A DNA stretch of 5,238 nt, from contig JBNJDW010000137.1 in the NCBI GenBank assembly GCA_051745265.1, positions 1 to 5,238 of the forward strand, written 5' to 3'. This document shows, piece by piece, positions 4,260-5,238 of this stretch. The position numbers and the translations under genes were made by a program. Every line of letters starts with the position of its first letter. Position 1 is the stretch's first letter. The notes under the pieces were generated by a model. That model was not told the DNA's origin and ran no database searches. It worked only from the letters and a program-made list of their open reading frames with translations. This DNA comes from JBNJDW01 sp051745265 (GTDB lineage: Bacteria; Pseudomonadota; Alphaproteobacteria; Micavibrionales; CSBR16-224).

Positions 4260-5238
4260 TGTTTAAGGATTCCTTTTGACTTTTAATCTCTAGGAAAGCA
4301 GCACCAAAACCGGACAGGATGATGGATGAGGGCTCTATAAATTCACAGGAAAACCCTGTATCTTCTAAAGGTTCCCAATCGCCAAAGGGGATAGGGACAT
4401 AGACTTCATCAGGTCCCAGATTAAAATAACACAGCATGTCGTCGCCGCGGGTAAAGACCAAAAGATCATCACGGGAATCATGAAAACGTATCGGCCCGTC
4501 AATTAGCTGTGGGTGTTTTTTGCGTAACTTCAGGAAGTTTTTGACAAAGTTAAGCATTGAATCCGGATCCTGTTCCTGCGCATCGACTGCCAACGGGTAA
4601 TGGCGTTCAAAAACCGGGAGCCAGGGCTTGCCGTCACTAAAGCCGGCATTTTTCGCTTTTTTCTTCCACGGCATCGGTGTGCGGCTGCCATCGCGGCCAA
4701 TATATTCGGGATACAGATGCTGGCCTAATGGGTCGAGGATGTCTTCGGCACTCAGCTCAGCATTCTCAAGGCCCAGTTCATCCCCCTGAAAGACAAAGAT
4801 CGTTCCCCAGAGGGAACAGAGAAGGGCATAGAGCATTTTGGCCTGCTCAATAGAATATCTTTTATTCGCCGCCCAGCGAGAGGCAACACGGACCCAGTCA
4901 TGATTGGTAAACGCCCATGACGGCCAGCTGGTCGGCGAGGTCAGCATAAAATGCTCAACCGCATGGCGGATTTTAACGGCAGAATACTCAGGTTCGGATA
5001 ATTGCGAATTATAAGCGGTGTGAAGCAGGGAATCATCGGCTGTGTATTCCGCCGCACGGACAACGCTGTCATCGCTGAACATTTCGCCGACCATCATTGT
5101 GCCGTCGCGCTCGTTACAGACTTTACGGAGCATTTTTAAAACGTCAATATTTTCGGGCCGGCATTTGTTATAGACATGATACTGCATGTCATACGGGTAG
5201 AAAAAGCCCTCTTCACCCAGTTTAGAACCAAAACGGGT
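4237..5238 (-). CDS. GH13 alpha-glucosidase, C-terminal part (N-terminus beyond window edge)
   Basis: The frame stays open to the right edge, giving 333 residues; family members are about 540 long, so roughly 200 N-terminal residues are missing. It is a retaining glycoside hydrolase of family 13 that cleaves alpha-glucosidic bonds of maltose- or sucrose-type oligosaccharides. Numbered from the edge, GTMMVGEMFSD (46-56) carries the general acid Glu52 and FTNHDWVRV (110-118) carries the transition-state-stabilising Asp114. GTIFVFQGDELGL (145-157) and GRDGSRTPMPW (181-191) are further GH13 landmarks of the oligo-1,6-glucosidase / alpha-glucosidase group. The nucleophile region lies outside the window. 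The C-terminal beta domain (from about 235) ends in a short charged tail (KSQKESLNNGAEENA). The best guess is an AglA-like (GH13_23) enzyme. The Met at 5187 is internal (residue 18 of the visible part), not the start. Its end overlaps the ASCH gene by 23 bp. Confidence 0.93.
   Translation of the reverse strand, partial: TRFGSKLGEEGFFYPYDMQYHVYNKCRPENIDVLKMLRKVCNERDGTMMVGEMFSDDSVVRAAEYTADDSLLHTAYNSQLSEPEYSAVKIRHAVEHFMLTSPTSWPSWAFTNHDWVRVASRWAANKRYSIEQAKMLYALLCSLWGTIFVFQGDELGLENAELSAEDILDPLGQHLYPEYIGRDGSRTPMPWKKKAKNAGFSDGKPWLPVFERHYPLAVDAQEQDPDSMLNFVKNFLKLRKKHPQLIDGPIRFHDSRDDLLVFTRGDDMLCYFNLGPDEVYVPIPFGDWEPLEDTGFSCEFIEPSSIILSGFGAAFLEIKSQKESLNNGAEENA

Noticed and set aside
1..5238. Mobile element, CRISPR array, tRNA or rRNA
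   Set aside because: No transposase-like frame, regularly spaced repeats, tRNA cloverleaf or rRNA-like sequence was seen on either strand; all long stretches are explained by ordinary genes.

Overview
The window looks like a core chromosomal segment of a Gram-negative bacterium, most likely an alphaproteobacterium of moderate G+C (near 50% by eye). The clues are the rpsF-rpsR-rplI-dnaB neighbourhood, a bL9 protein with a long acidic C-terminal tail, a DnaB carrying extra sequence before its last conserved motif, and a GH13 alpha-glucosidase of the type seen in alphaproteobacteria. The genus cannot be named from this sequence.

Layout from left to right. Positions 1-1475 (minus) hold nearly all of dnaB, the replicative helicase; its extreme C-terminus runs off the left edge. 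A divergent intergenic gap of about 120 bp separates it from a plus-strand gene (1598-2245) for a YedJ-like HD-domain phosphohydrolase. That gene converges on the ribosomal-protein operon at a shared bidirectional terminator (about 2244-2277). The operon lies on the minus strand in the order rpsF (bS6, 3275-3607), rpsR (bS18, 2970-3209), rplI (bL9, 2298-2939). Upstream of rpsF is a 178 bp leader and promoter region with two plausible sigma70-type promoters and several inverted repeats. Further upstream, also on the minus strand, are an ASCH-domain protein (3786-4259) and the C-terminal 333 residues of a GH13 alpha-glucosidase (4237-5238, cut by the right edge). These two overlap by 23 bp and probably form the end of a sugar-utilisation transcript.

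The ribosomal genes make two partner proteins of the 30S platform (bS6 and bS18) and one 50S protein (bL9), and dnaB is the usual replication neighbour of this cluster. The HD gene is inverted between rplI and dnaB, so dnaB must have its own promoter here. The glucosidase and ASCH genes are metabolic or accessory neighbours with no obvious link to translation.

No mobile element, CRISPR array, tRNA, rRNA or convincing new system is visible. The points most worth a second look are RNA structures: a CCG-containing hairpin between rpsF and rpsR, competing hairpins in the rpsF leader, and the apparently leaderless start of the HD gene.
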